Of a stretch of 64,000 nt of DNA, positions 10,565-22,300 are shown one piece after another; position 1 is the first letter of the stretch; every line of letters starts with the position of its first letter. The DNA comes from Hormiphora californensis (Eukaryota > Ctenophora > Tentaculata > Cydippida > Pleurobrachiidae). The position numbers were made by a program, and so were the translations under genes. The notes under the pieces are model-generated. The model was not told the origin of the DNA and searched no databases. It worked only from the letters and a program-made list of their open reading frames with translations. The stretch is taken from the NCBI GenBank assembly GCA_020137815.1, contig CM035361.1:5832840-5896839 (forward strand), written 5' to 3'.

Positions 10565-12315
10565 GAAGTGGTAAAACCACTTGTTTTCATTTGTAATATA
10601 ATACATTATGGAAATATAAAAGCGCAGATTCATAATTTCATTCTCTCAGTCCAAATATCATCCATAGTTATCTTTTGACTCCTTGACCGAAGCTGCAGCA
10701 GATTCTTTAAGTGCGACTGAATCACCTGTGGGACAGAAGAAGATCGGAAGACTGGATGTTGTATACTGGTTGTAAAGTCGTAACAATAAAAACATGCAAT
10801 TGACTCACCTCATTTCAAAGTGACGAGATCTGTATCCACCTGATGTAGCTTGTATTCTTGTGTCAGCACTCAGCTCAAGATATCCCCATAAAGCCTCCCT
10901 CCCTCTGAATACCAATGGTATCCACTATCCAGTCTAGAACTGGGACATTATTTTTCTACGTCACTTGGGACGGCGCTCCATGGAATGGTAGCTCTAGAAG
11001 CAAAGTAGGTTAGTTAATTCCTGGCTACCAAAGATTTAGTGATGGTGGAGCATCTTGGAACATCAGATCATCATTTGCATTATCTTCTTCATCAATTGAA
11101 CGTTACCATGGCTAGAGGAATGAAGGTTTTAACTTCCGCATCTCTGACACACTTTACACTGTCCATACCCTAATATAAATGCTTTACAGAACTCATGTTT
11201 TTACTGGACATCAGGTTGAAAAACGAAACACAGCTCCTACACTGATTGGCAACGCCAATTTGGCATCACTTTTCGGCAGCCAAGGAGAAGCTGCTGTTGA
11301 AATTTGAAAAAAAGGAACGAAAAATGTGAAAATTTCTTTGAGTTGAATTCAAAACTTTATTTTCAGCTCTAAAAATATATTTCTACGCTGCGAAGCAAGG
11401 AAATTAAATGTAGCGCGCGAGAAAAATGGCCAATTCTGTGAAACGCCGCCGCCGGTTTGGTGTGCGCGTGGCGATTTTTGACGCGCGCATGATTTTCTTG
11501 AAATTCATGCTGCAAATCAGCCAGATTTCGGTTCCAAGATTTCAAAAATACCCTTTTTTTGCGAAAAAGATTGCAGACTTCTATCTGAGCATAGCGATCT
11601 GATACTATCAAGATATTCTAAAGTCTGTCTGGCACATCGACCACCGCAGAGGGTATTCTTGCGTCCATGGGACACGCCGGCTCCGGTAAGCGGGAAGAAA
11701 GTGATGATGAGTACGTATTTATCAATGACAATCTTACTATTTATATGTTAACGATGTGTGCTAAACATGGTTTACTGTTTCCAAGTAGTCTAGGTATGCT
11801 GTGTCCGTTTGTGTGTGCACCTTTGTGTTCTCTTGTGTGATGACCATTTTTTAATTAACTTATTTAACTTAACTTATTTGTGTTTTGTGTAAGTCTTTAT
11901 TTTTTGGGTGTTGGGGTATAAGTGTGAGTGTGAGTCTGAGTGTGAGTTGTGTGTGTGTGTGTGAGTGTGTGTGTGTGAGTGTGTGTGTATATGTGGTGGT
12001 GTTATGTAACTACCGTATTTTTAACTAACTTATTCGCCTTTTTCTATTCGATTTTAGTAATTTATTAAATCTGGTTAAATCTATCTGTCCGTTTAGCTCT
12101 CAGCTCATTGTTACCAGTATCTTTGGTTCGTCTGTGTGTGTTTGTCCCGCTTTAGGTAACTGCTGTTGTGCTATTAGCCTCGGCCTGGTAGCGTATATTA
12201 ATGTACTTAATTTTTAACTATATTTTATACGTATAGTGTAAGAGCGGGAGAGTCATATATTTTCTTATATTGACTCGATATAAATTGTGAAGTTCATATT
12301 CATATTCATATTCAA
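10565..12315. other. No gene identified; simple repeats
   Basis: Mostly unique sequence with a (GT)n-rich stretch at about 11920-12000. An ATG followed by a GTAAGC donor lies near 11670 (ATGGGACACGCC), but no downstream exon in the matching phase was found. Confidence 0.4.
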
Positions 12316-12475
12316 GTGTCCGTTTGTCTCCTGAGTGCTCATGAGACGTGTCTCATGATACACTTATGAGCGCTCATGAGACATTGAAACACCGAAAAAC
12401 GTCTCATGAGACGTGAGCGCTCATGATACACTCATGATACACTCGTGAGTGCTCAGTGCTCATGAGAACGGACAC
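12316..12475. mobile_element. Short inverted-repeat element with CTCATGAG motifs
   Basis: The ends are GTGTCCGTTT and AACGGACAC. The interior consists of repeated CTCATGAGAC, GCGCTCATGA and TCATGATACAC segments in both orientations. It is about 160 bp, with no coding potential. Confidence 0.55.
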
Positions 12476-12687
12476 GTTTTTCTTACTTGCCCACACTTCT
12501 CCAGCCTCCTACTCCCACCTTATTACCTTGATAGTTGACAATACTCACATTGTTAAATACTTTTTAATTTGAATCTTGAATCTTGGGAGGGGTCAATTTA
12601 ATCGGGCAACTGGCAAAATACTCATAGAACAATTCTCTACAACATACAACAATCTTGTTCAATTATGTGTCGGTCCACCCTCATTTT

Positions 12688-12982
12688 AAAGTGAGAGGTG
12701 CACGAAAACGAAAGTTGAAATAATTGCTAAACAAATTGTGTGTAACATTCCCTGGTGTCCAATTAAAAGTTTGGTGAAAAGATGACGTGTCAATGTTGTG
12801 TTTGAAATTCATTACTGCATTACGTGCAAGCGTCAAACACAAGTTAGAAGCATGCACGTTCCTAGTTCTTAATGAATTTCAAACACAACATTGAGAATTA
12901 GTCATCTTTTCACCAAACTTTTAATTGAGATGTTATACATAATTTGGGTTTCCAACTTTCGTTTTCGTGCACCTCTCACTTC
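12688..12982. mobile_element. ~295-bp foldback MITE
   Basis: Inverted arms AAGTGAGAGGTGCACGAAAA and TTTTCGTGCACCTCTCACTT, followed by an inner inverted pair (AATTAAAAGTTTGGTGAAAA and complement), enclose a unique centre. It ends just before the TTAA element at 12995. Confidence 0.55.
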
Positions 12983-12994
12983 AAGTTTAGTTAA

Positions 12995-14384
12995 GGGTAC
13001 GCTAACCAAAAATTTTTTTCGAGTGCAGGGAAATCTCTCACCGTAGGGTTGTAGGCCATACCAAGGAGACCTTAAATATGCAATTTTAGCCCTTAAGTCG
13101 AATTCATATTTTTGCTACAGCTGTTTAAAAAATGTCCTGAAAATACGTTTTTGGCATCTCAAAAATTTTTTTTCAAAGATAGGAGCATGAAAATTTGGGG
13201 ATTTGAAGAGGACATGAAGGTGAATAACCACAAAAAATTTTTTTGCAATCCGAGCTGATTTCCGGTCCTGAGATGGATTTCTTTTTTTCCACTTTAACGC
13301 CCTATTTGGCAAAGTTCCGAAAACATGTGAAAGCTGTAAATTGGTGAAAAGTTGCGTCTAACGATTATCTAAGTGGCCATAAATTTTGGGCGTGTCCTTA
13401 TTTGAGATAAGCTGTACAGAATTTTTTTTGTGAAAGCCGTCATTTCAGAAATAAATAAATTCCCTGTATCTCAAAAACGGCTGATCGTAGAGACCTGAGA
13501 CTATGCTAAAACGATTCAGAAGGTCCGATTTTGGGGGGGTCTTCTGAGAGACATTTTGCTCCTACTTCAACCGTTTTTGCTGTAATTGCGAAAAACAATA
13601 ACCCATCTTCGCCATCGTGGATTTTTTGTGATTTTGTTTTTGATGATTATAGGGACCCATATGGACCAAATAGTGAAGGAATTAGCTTGTTAAACATTTT
13701 TCCATAGTTTCGGTCCTTTCTTAGCTAAAATTCCCTAATTACAGGATATTGGAGTTTAGCTTTTGCCCTTTTCATAGAATTTGTTTTTCGCAATTACAGC
13801 AAAAACGGTTGAAGTAGGAGCAAAATGTCTCTCAGAAGACCCCCCCAAAATCGGACCTTCTGAATCGTTTAAGCATAGTCTCAGGTCTCTACGATCAGCC
13901 GTTTTTGAGATACAGGGAATTTATTTATTTCTGAAATGACGGCTTTCACAAAAAAAATTCTGTACAGCTTATCTCAAATAAGGACACGCCCAAAATTTAT
14001 GGCCACTTAGATAATCGTTAGACGCAACTTTTCACCAATTTACAGCTTTCACATGTTTTCGGAACTTTGCCAAATAGGGCGTTAAAGTGGAAAAAAAGAA
14101 ATCCATCTCAGGACCGGAAATCAGCTCGGATTGCAAAAAAAATTTTTGTGTTTATTCACCTTCATGTCCTCTTCAAATCCCCAAATTTTCATGCTCCTAT
14201 CTTTGAAAAAAATTTTTTGAGATGCCAAAAACTTATTTTCAGTTCATTTTTCAAGCAGCTGTAGCAAAAATATGAATTCGACTTGAGAGCTCAAATTGCA
14301 TATTTGAGGTCTCCTTGGCATGGCCTACAACCCTACGGTGAGAGATTTCCCTGCACTCGAAAAAAATTTTTGGTTAGCGTACCC
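12995..14384. mobile_element. 1.39-kb palindromic transposon at TTAA
   Basis: It is flanked by TTAA (12991-12994 and 14385-14388). The left end GGGTACGCTAACC and right end GGTTAGCGTACCC are inverted. The arms, about 600 bp each (12995-13597 and 13792-14384), are nearly perfect complements and enclose about 195 bp of unique sequence. Two mirror-image 65-residue reading frames in the arms are by-products. The TTAA duplication points to piggyBac or Kolobok. No transposase is present. A related left end is at 4550. Confidence 0.75.
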
Positions 14385-14551
14385 TTAATGTACTGTATCA
14401 TTGCTCCAGCTAGGAGAGTGTTGTCTTTTGACAACCCGCGACAACATTTAGAACTATGAAAACAAGTGCAAATCTTTTCTAAATAACGTAAACCGTACAT
14501 CATTGAATCGTTTTATCACTTATTATGTTTTAACCCCCTCCCCCTAGCCAG

Positions 14552-16042
14552 AGTGGGGGACCCTGTGAGGCTGTCAGCCAGTGGAATGAATGTTTCCCTG
14601 ATCGACAACAGAGACTTGTCCGATATTGATCCTGTGATTGTGCTCTTGGAGAAGACGGTAAGTCTCTTTTTTAATCCCATCAATCCAATCCTTTTTCAGC
14701 TCTAAATCTCTTCATTTTCTCTCCTAAACACCCATAACACACCCCACAATCCCATACACAGGTCAATGTGCCGGTCCCGCTGAGAAGTTCGCGCCTTGTG
14801 TATTTGACGATAATAAGGTATGAAATCCCACCCAGTAGACTCTTATTCAGGAGTGTGGTGCTCTAACTTGTACAGAACCCAAGGCCAGACGAAACAGTTA
14901 AGTAACATGGGTTTATGTTAGTATTTTAATTAGGATATACACTACTCCATTTGAAACCCCTAGTTAACACCCTATTTAACACTGTTTCCTCTCCAGGGTA
15001 CGAGACTGCAAGTGTAAGAACAGCATTGAAAACTCACAGTGCCCCGGAGAGCGCCTCAGTGAGGTGACTGGCTGTGAATTCAAACCATGTTAGTACATAG
15101 CCCTAGTAAGATCGGGTAAGACGAGAGTTGCTGCTGAAGAACATGCTTTTCACAGCAGTGTTGCTGAGTTTACCATCATATGAGAATGCTAATCTCAATT
15201 CATATCTCTAAATCTAACCCCGGCCCCAAACTCTCCTCTCCAGTCGAGCTGACCCAGTGGTCTGATGTTGTGAGTGGTTGCTTTTTCTATGCTCCTGATA
15301 CCTACACCAAACCAAAGTCCAGAATGTACTGCTGGATATCATGGTATGTTGAACTGGTTATAATTATACCGATCCAATAATTATTATAATGAGATCTGAT
15401 CAGGATTTAATCCTGATAATTAACAATTGACCCTTCCGCCCGAGATCTGCCCGCTGTATGTTTCCCCTTCAACTGTTGTTACAGTAGGGCGTGTTGTGTG
15501 TGAAAAGAGAGAAATGTGAGAATGCAGCGAGCGAAGATATTATTATCTATCTTGTTCCTGATAAAATAACTATCTGTATAGTTTTTATTGTCTATTTATA
15601 GAAGTGAATGATGGAACTCGGATACAATCATGTATTGTAATTTGTATGGCTATAGCCTATATTTGTTTAGTTCGATCTAGATCAAATCTTGTACAGCCCT
15701 TTGAAACACCCCTCCCCCTCCCCAGGTCGATTAGAGGACAAGGAACAGTGCAACCCTGGTAGGGAGGGGTATGAAGCTGTAGAACTGTGTACTGGAGCTG
15801 TCTACAAGAATGGAGCGGCCAGAACTGCCCCATACATCACTATCTCCACAAAATGGTGTGTTATCACATTCATATCCAATCCTTTATTCTCTCTCCATCT
15901 CTCTCTGCCAATACCCCACTCACCCTCCCCCTCTCCCAGATATCGAGTGTGCAAGTGTTACGACATGATCGACTTCAACCAATTTGAGGGATCTGCCATT
16001 GATTTCCAAGGGATCTGCCATTACCACGAGTGTAACTATTAA
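14552..16042 (+). CDS. Cysteine-rich, probably secreted protein (C-terminal exons)
   Basis: Exons that join in phase are 14552-14657, 14762-14817, 14997-15088 and 15244-15343. They give a beta-rich stretch (VRLSASGMNVSLIDN...) and then a Cys-rich stretch with CxC and a C-PGE-C pattern. A further exon, 15726-15855, repeats the pattern (CNPGREG...C) but needs a phase-1 partner. A 50-nt exon at 15584-15633 would supply it, although its acceptor is weak. The last exon, 15940-16042, reads RVCKCYDM... to a stop. The repeated CKC...C/PGE layout suggests two or more related domains. No family is recognised, and the first exons and any signal peptide were not found. The 84-nt intron 15856-15939 is odd; see findings. 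Confidence 0.5.
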
Positions 16043-16157
16043 ACCAAGGGACACCACGGAAGTCGGAACTTAATCAATGTTAATGAAAGGAACGATAGAG
16101 ATTAATCGAGGACTACCTTGTGACAGACAATTTCCGTGCTTTGCCGAAAGAGAGACA

Positions 16158-16165
16158 TATATAGC

Positions 16166-16230
<65 letters not shown>

Positions 16231-16231
16231 G
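16158..16231. repeat. (GA)n microsatellite
   Basis: An imperfect GA run with GATA interruptions, located in the 3' flank of the Cys-rich gene. Confidence 0.9.
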
Positions 16232-17191
16232 TGAAGACGTGAAACACAGTGTTCTCCAAAGCTTCCGTCAATTTTAATTGATTTAGAACCATTATATCGT
16301 TGTTTATCTTGTTAAAGTGTGTGTTATAAGATCTTGACAATTCATTTTCCAAAATATGTCTCCCATTTCATATCTCTGGTGCACATCAAACAATAATCAG
16401 GGGACAGGCAGGGTGGTGAAGGCATCTTCCCTACAACATCAATTCTCAGAATAATGTCTCCCTTTGTCTCTCAGTTTGATGTGCACTTGAGCTGGTTTAT
16501 GTTCACCCTGCACCCACTCTGAATCAGAGTCTTTACAAACATTAACACTCCATCTCCCACAGCAGTTCATTGTTGTTACTCATGCCAAAAGTTCAAGCCA
16601 CCTGATCCAACTCCATGCTCTGCTGTTGATCTTCTTCACCAGGTCATCTATTGACGTCAGTCTAGTAGTAGGTAAACTACAGTGCGTTCCTTTCAGACTC
16701 ATTTCAGTTCCTGGGGAGAGAGGTAGTTAAGTAGGTGATGTAGTGGGTGGAAGCGGGTTTTATGTAGCTCCAATTCGAAGGAGGGGCAGTATGTATGTAA
16801 CGCGCGGTGACCTCGCTGTGGCAAAAGCAACAGGAGTGGGCGCCTTCTCTCGCGCGCAAACTCGTGTACGGCGCGCGGGGACCAAGCCGGAAAAGTGGAT
16901 TTTCCCACGGTTTAAAGGTGCTCTCAGAGCTTTATCTTACCTTTTTTAGTCAATTTTTTTCACTAAATGTCCATTGGATAGGTTCCCAATGCTTCATAAA
17001 AATCAGGAGCTCATAGAAACGTCATCTTCACTGATTTCTGAAAGAAAACTTTTTTCAGGGACACTACCGGGCAAAATACCCCTTCTTAAAAGTGTTCCTT
17101 GTTAAAAATGAGGAAGATTGGTAAAAAGATGGACGAAATTGGATGAAAAATGAAGGAGCTATGATTTTTACAAAAATGTGATATCGATTCT

Positions 17192-17258
17192 GTCACCCTT
17201 ACAACCCGCTTCGCGGGCTTCGTTTTCGCGCGCTACGCGCGCGAGTTGTAAGGGTGAC
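17192..17258. repeat. CpG-rich hairpin
   Basis: The arms GTCACCCTTACAAC and GTTGTAAGGGTGAC enclose CCGCTTCGCGGG and a CGCGCG-rich loop. It stands out from the A+T-rich surroundings and may be a short foldback element. Confidence 0.5.
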
Positions 17259-17263
17259 TGCGT

Positions 17264-17645
17264 CACCAAGGTCGGAGGTGCCTGCCGGCACCTAAATAAA
17301 GGGCCGTCACTTTTGGGGTTTTGTGCAGGGGCAAAATTTTTTTTTCGTTTTTTCGGTTTTCTTCGGTTTTCTTCGGGTCGGAGGTGCCTGCCGCGGCCCC
17401 TGCACCAAATCCAAAAAGCCGGCCCTATTTAGGTGCCGGCATGCCGGCACCTAAATAGGGCCGGCTTTTTGGATTTGGTGCAGGGGCAAAAATTTTTTTT
17501 TTCGTTTTTTCTGTTTTCTTCGGGTCGGAGGTGCCTGTAGGCACCTAAATAGGGCCGGCTTTTTGGATTTGGTGCAGGGGCAAAAATTTCTTTTTTCGTT
17601 TTTTCTGTTTTCTTCGGGTCGGAGGTGCCTGCCGGCACCTAAATA
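17264..17645. repeat. Tandem ~105-bp repeat (about four units)
   Basis: Units carry GTGCAGGGGCAAAA, a T-rich tract, TTCTTCGGGTCGGAGG, TGCCTGCCGGCACC and TAAATAGGGCCGGC. One short segment at about 17395-17440 is inverted, giving a hairpin. It belongs to the same family as 3230-3376. Confidence 0.7.
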
Positions 17646-17803
17646 TTTGTTTTGTACAAAAAACAGTCTAACCTGGCAACTAAATATATATATATATAAT
17701 TATATATAATTTATGCCACTGCGTACAGAATGAGGGTCCAATGCTCTCCATAACATATCATCTGCAAATGAAATTACACCAATTGATACATTTTTCCCTT
17801 CAG

Positions 17804-17986
17804 AACCAGTCGAATGCCCTGCTTTTACTGTTGACGGATCAACACAAGGAAGTTGGGATGCCTCACCAACAGGAGCAACTGCCACTGTCGAATGTGCTGA
17901 CAACCATATCCTAATGGGAAGTAAAACACTGACATGTCAGGAGGATGGATCGTGGTCAAGTGATGTACCACAGTGTGAAAAAATTG
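17804..17986 (+). CDS. Sushi/CCP domain exon
   Basis: A single 61-codon exon in symmetrical phase 1-1, after TTTTTCCCTTCAG and ending at ATTG|GTAAGT. It encodes one CCP module: VECPAFTVDGST...SPTGATATVECADNHILMG...LTCQEDGSWSSDVPQC, with the four expected Cys and the conserved Gly-x-Trp near the end. CCP modules are extracellular, about 60 residues, and usually encoded by one phase-1-1 exon. A close relative is fused to a lectin exon at 51248-51517 on the other strand. Partner exons of the same gene were not identified, so it may be part of a larger gene or a stray exon. Confidence 0.7.
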
Positions 17987-18266
17987 GTAAGTTGATCAAC
18001 AGATCCACGTATTTTTATAAACTTATGATACTGCTTTCTCGCTACCGTTTTGCTAGCCTAGGAATCGCGTGCCTTTCAAATTTTGTAATGGGGGAATGCA
18101 GTCATGACTGAACCTCAGGTTCAGGGCACGGCCGGAAATTCGCTTTTAACTTTCCTGAAATCTCAGGGAATAGTCGTCACTGAACCCTGAGAACTCAGGT
18201 CTCGGGGATAATAGCGGTGAGCTGAGCCTGAGATTCAGGCACGACTGTTTTACCATAACTACACAG

Positions 18267-18375
18267 CACGAACCGACCGAATCAGGAAATACTGGTCCCT
18301 GATTGGCTGATAACCAGTCACGTGACCTAAATAACGAGCTCTGATTGGTTGTTTACTTGGTCCGGTCGGTTCCTG
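18267..18375. mobile_element. 109-bp hAT-like MITE carrying GTCACGTGAC
   Basis: The TIRs are CACGAACCGACCG (one mismatch) and CGGTCGGTTCCTG. It is flanked by 8-bp CTACACAG and CTACATAG (7 of 8 match). It is almost identical to the copy at 46232-46340. It contains GTCACGTGAC at 18317-18326 and two CTGATTGG (inverted CCAAT) boxes. Confidence 0.75.
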
Positions 18376-18693
18376 CTACATAGCCCTAAGCAGGTCACAA
18401 CTGTGAATTAACTTGAATTAAGATAACGCATATTACTACCCACTTAGCGTTGTATATGTTGTACAATGTACAACTTGTACAGTTTTTATTGCATTCTTTT
18501 TGTGCACACAAAACGAGAAAGGCCAAGGCACGCGATTAATGCACCTGCAGCTAGCTAAAATCCCGCATATAATTGTGTAAATAAACTCAGATATCAGATA
18601 TACAAATATGTCCAATTAATATGTCGTGTAACTTGCTGTTACCCTCCTTGGTTGTGTAACTTTGTACTTTTAAAAGTACATAGTTACACAACA

Positions 18694-18771
18694 ACTTTCT
18701 GAAACACCCTGTACTATAATAGCCTCTCACAATTGTGAGAGGCTATTATAGTACAGGGTGTTTCAGAAAGT
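18694..18771. repeat. Perfect 78-bp palindrome
   Basis: The two 39-nt halves are exact complements, centred on CACAATTGTG, with ends ACTTTCTGAAACACCCTG and its complement. Just upstream lies a smaller palindrome around GTACTTTTAAAAGTAC. It may be a MITE or a foldback remnant. Confidence 0.85.
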
Positions 18772-19326
18772 ATAGTTTTCACTTTTCGGACCCTATGTAT
18801 AGATAATTGGTGTCAATCAATTGCCCATAATTGCAGGGGGGTTACAGGGGGGGTTACAGTAGAAGATCTATCATGCCCTCTTTTGGTTCAGAATATTGTG
18901 AATATTTTGTGAACTAGGCTAGTACATTTCTTTTAGGGAAAGTTTATCTGCTATAAACACAGTTAAATCGCGTGAGCTATAAGTACGAATTACAGTTTTT
19001 AAAACAAAATGTCAAAATATTGTGTCATATTGCAGACGAAACTTGAAATTCGTAAAAGTCTCGCCCAACTGATTGTGCCTTATATGTACATAAATGAAGC
19101 ACATAAATTTCTTGAAAATAATATTTTCCAGTTTTTGCAGATTTGAACACACGGGATGTATGTGTAACTGTTGTTGATTCACTGCAGGGGGATTAGGTAA
19201 TCTTCTGCTCTTCAAATCTATCACATAACATGCAAGCACCAAAAACTGGTTGCCATTGAAATTATATCCTCGATCTGTTGAATGGCTACCATGGTAACGC
19301 GTCTAGTTGAATGGTTGCCATGGTAA

Positions 19327-22300
19327 CTAGTTGAGTGCCATGGGAGAGTTTGTGGTGGCGGGAGAGAGTTTTGGCTGTCCCAGAGAGTTTACACTGAATG
19401 TGCTGCCGTGTTTTTGTAGGACACTGTCTCGCTTCAAGTTCAAGTACTTTTTGTAGTTCTCCAGGTAATCCTGAAAAGAGGGATGGTTGTTAGGGGAAGA
19501 GGGGTGGTTGCTAGGGGAAGGGAGTTGGTTGTTAGGGGAAGAGGGATGGTTGTTAGGGGAAGGGGGTTGGTTGCTAGGGGAAGGGGGTTGGTTGCTAGGG
19601 GAAGGGAGATGGTTGTTAGGGGAAGAGGGATGGTTGTTAGGGGAAGGGCGGTGGTTGTTAGGGGAAGGGGGTTGGTTGTTAGGGGAAGAGAGGTGGTTGC
19701 TAGGGGAAGAGAGGTGGATGCTAGGGGAAGAGAGATGGTTGTTAGGGGAAGGGAGGTGGTTGCTAGGGGAAGGGAGATGGTTGTTAGGGGAAGGGATTTG
19801 GTTGTTAGGGGAATTTTTTCAATTTGTGTGTCGAGTTTTTACCTCTTCTCCATCGATATCCAGTTGGATTGCTTTCAATCGTTCCGCTCTTTCTGCCATC
19901 ATCTTTGCCTTAACAGTTTCAACTTCATCCTTCGATTCACCTAGATTAATTGATTAATTAGTCAACTATAACCAATTGACTAGTGGCTTGATTATTAAAT
20001 TAATTAATTAATTTTATTGAATATATTTGATTCTAATTCCCATTTCAACAATTAGTACCTGTCGCATCTTCTGCCAGAATTGTCAGATTATTAGCCCTTT
20101 CCTCCAGAAGTGTAATTTGAGCCCTCAGAGATCCAATTTCCGTGTGGGAAAGACTCAGTTTACCTGGAGAGAACAATGGATGCAGTTTCAGAATTTTGAA
20201 ACATGTGTAATCTTACAGCGCTGTTTGTACTGGGAAAACGGTACGTACACCGAAAATTTGACCTTAAAAAAGGGCCGATTCATAAATTACCTTCCAGATC
20301 AGCACATTCAATTTCCTTGATTTGAAGTCTCTCCTCGGCCAGTTGACTCCTCGCACTACACTCCCCAGCCAACACTGCCATCTTCTCAAGCTCTTCTTCC
20401 AGGATAGATATCTCCGCTTCCTGGCCGGTTAACATTTTCCGTAGCTTAGTATGATCGCCAACTCGGTCTAGGGAGAGTAAGGAGGAGGTTTAAACCAAAG
20501 TTCTGAAATAGTTAGGAGGATATTGGACGAAGGAAGATTGGACTAACTAATTACTGATTAGTGCTGATTACCCTGGTCAATGTTGATTCTGTTGATGGTT
20601 CGTTTGATTGTTTTGACCCACTTTTCCCGTTCCTCTGTAGTAGAGGTAGAGAATGTAACTGTGTTTTCCTCGCACCCATTCAGACCCGTCACCTGGTTGA
20701 GGGAAGTTATAGTGTCTGCGAGGGTTGGGTAAATCAGGGAAGGTATTTTTACATGGTTGATCATTTTGGGAGGACAGTTTATAGTGTCGTTACACTACCC
20801 GTCCTTTAGAACTGGCGGCCCAGTTTTTCTGACGCGCAAAAACAAAATAGCGCGGCACTCTCCCTCTCTAGTCCCATCTTCTCCTCCATTGAGAGCGTTT
20901 ATTGAATAATTGGTTGTGACAGAAAGAAGAGATAGACTGCCCCTTTCATGAGAGAGAAACTAGAGAGAGAAACCAACCGAGCCTCTCTTGAATGCCCCAT
21001 GTATTAATTGTTATCAGTTTCACACCTCCCCTTGTTGCATAGAGTCCGGCTTCTTTACGGAGAGTAAGACTGGGGATCTAAGTAAGAGACACTTTATGTA
21101 AGGCGCCGGTCAATGCTCCCACTGCTGCTCGCGATCACCCGAACCGCCAGTACATAAGAACGGGGAGTTTTTAGAGATCTGTCACACATTGGTGAAAAGT
21201 TAGTGTTATACGGAGGGTCAAAAAAATGGAGGGAAAACAGTCAAAATTTGGGGAAATATTCGGTACTGAAAATTGAGTTTCGGTTACAACTGTCCCCCTC
21301 TTTTTAAAGAAACTGTCCCAGACCTGATTCAGACATAACATCTATGGTTAATCGTGAACATATACCTTGAAGGTAAATTCCTTTGCCTTTGGATCCTCAT
21401 CCCCAACACTAACAGACGTGTAGTGGTTAAGGTGGAAAAACATACACTTTCCGTCAGTCTCAACGGGGGTGTGCTCCTCGTACAGCTTTCCTGGTAATTA
21501 TCAATCAATTATCAATCAATTAGATAACACTTATCAATCAATTAGATTACAAACTAATCGATTATCTAATGAGTTTGTTTATCAAATAAGTATTAAATGA
21601 GAAGATGAAAATTCATATTTCCCACAGTACCTTTAGCCTGATCGCAGCAGAAAATTTGGAAAAGATCGGGATCCACTCTGCAAAACTGGCTGGCCCACTT
21701 CTGCTTTTTTAGGGTTTTAGCTACTTTGGGTGGCGCATTGGGCACAATATATGGGCCCTTTTTGATGACTCCAAAGATAACCGGTACTGCCGTCAGTTCC
21801 ACGCTGACTTGCTCCGTCCTAAAAGGAGAGATAAATTTATTTATTTATAAATCATGAATCATGAATCATGATAATTCATGAATCATGATAAATCATGAAT
21901 CATGATAAATTCAAAATATGTATGATGTACCAAATGTACAATAAGTATAGGATGTTTCTGTTTGTTAATTAACTATAATTACTAATTAATTAATTAACTT
22001 ACTCTTCCTCGCCCATTGGGTCCTGTGTGATTTCAATGGCAGGTGTAGAGAGAACTTCCTCTGCATCCTCTCCGGTAGATGGAGTCTCCACTGGGACAGG
22101 TGGCTCTGAAATGACCGGTAGGTAAATAACAGTGCTCCTTGTAGTGGGAATACGGTGTCTTGAATGGGTGAAAATGGGTGAAAATGATTAAGATCGGGTG
22201 ATTGTTTGAATGAAAGGAAGGATAGAATTGAATATTGATGAGATTAAAGAAAAATGGACAACGGTGATGATTGCTTTACAAAATAAAATTTAATTTTACT

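Noticed and set aside
16597-16663. Minus-strand exon-like stretch reading LTSIDDLVKKINSRAWSWIR
   Set aside because: It has AG and GT borders and resembles a cathepsin-type propeptide segment, but no neighbouring exon in matching phase was found; too weak to call.
19483-19957. Two 150-residue Gly/Arg- and Leu/Gly-rich reading frames on the + strand
   Set aside because: They lie over the intronic 21-bp minisatellite of the minus-strand PH gene and are repeat by-products.
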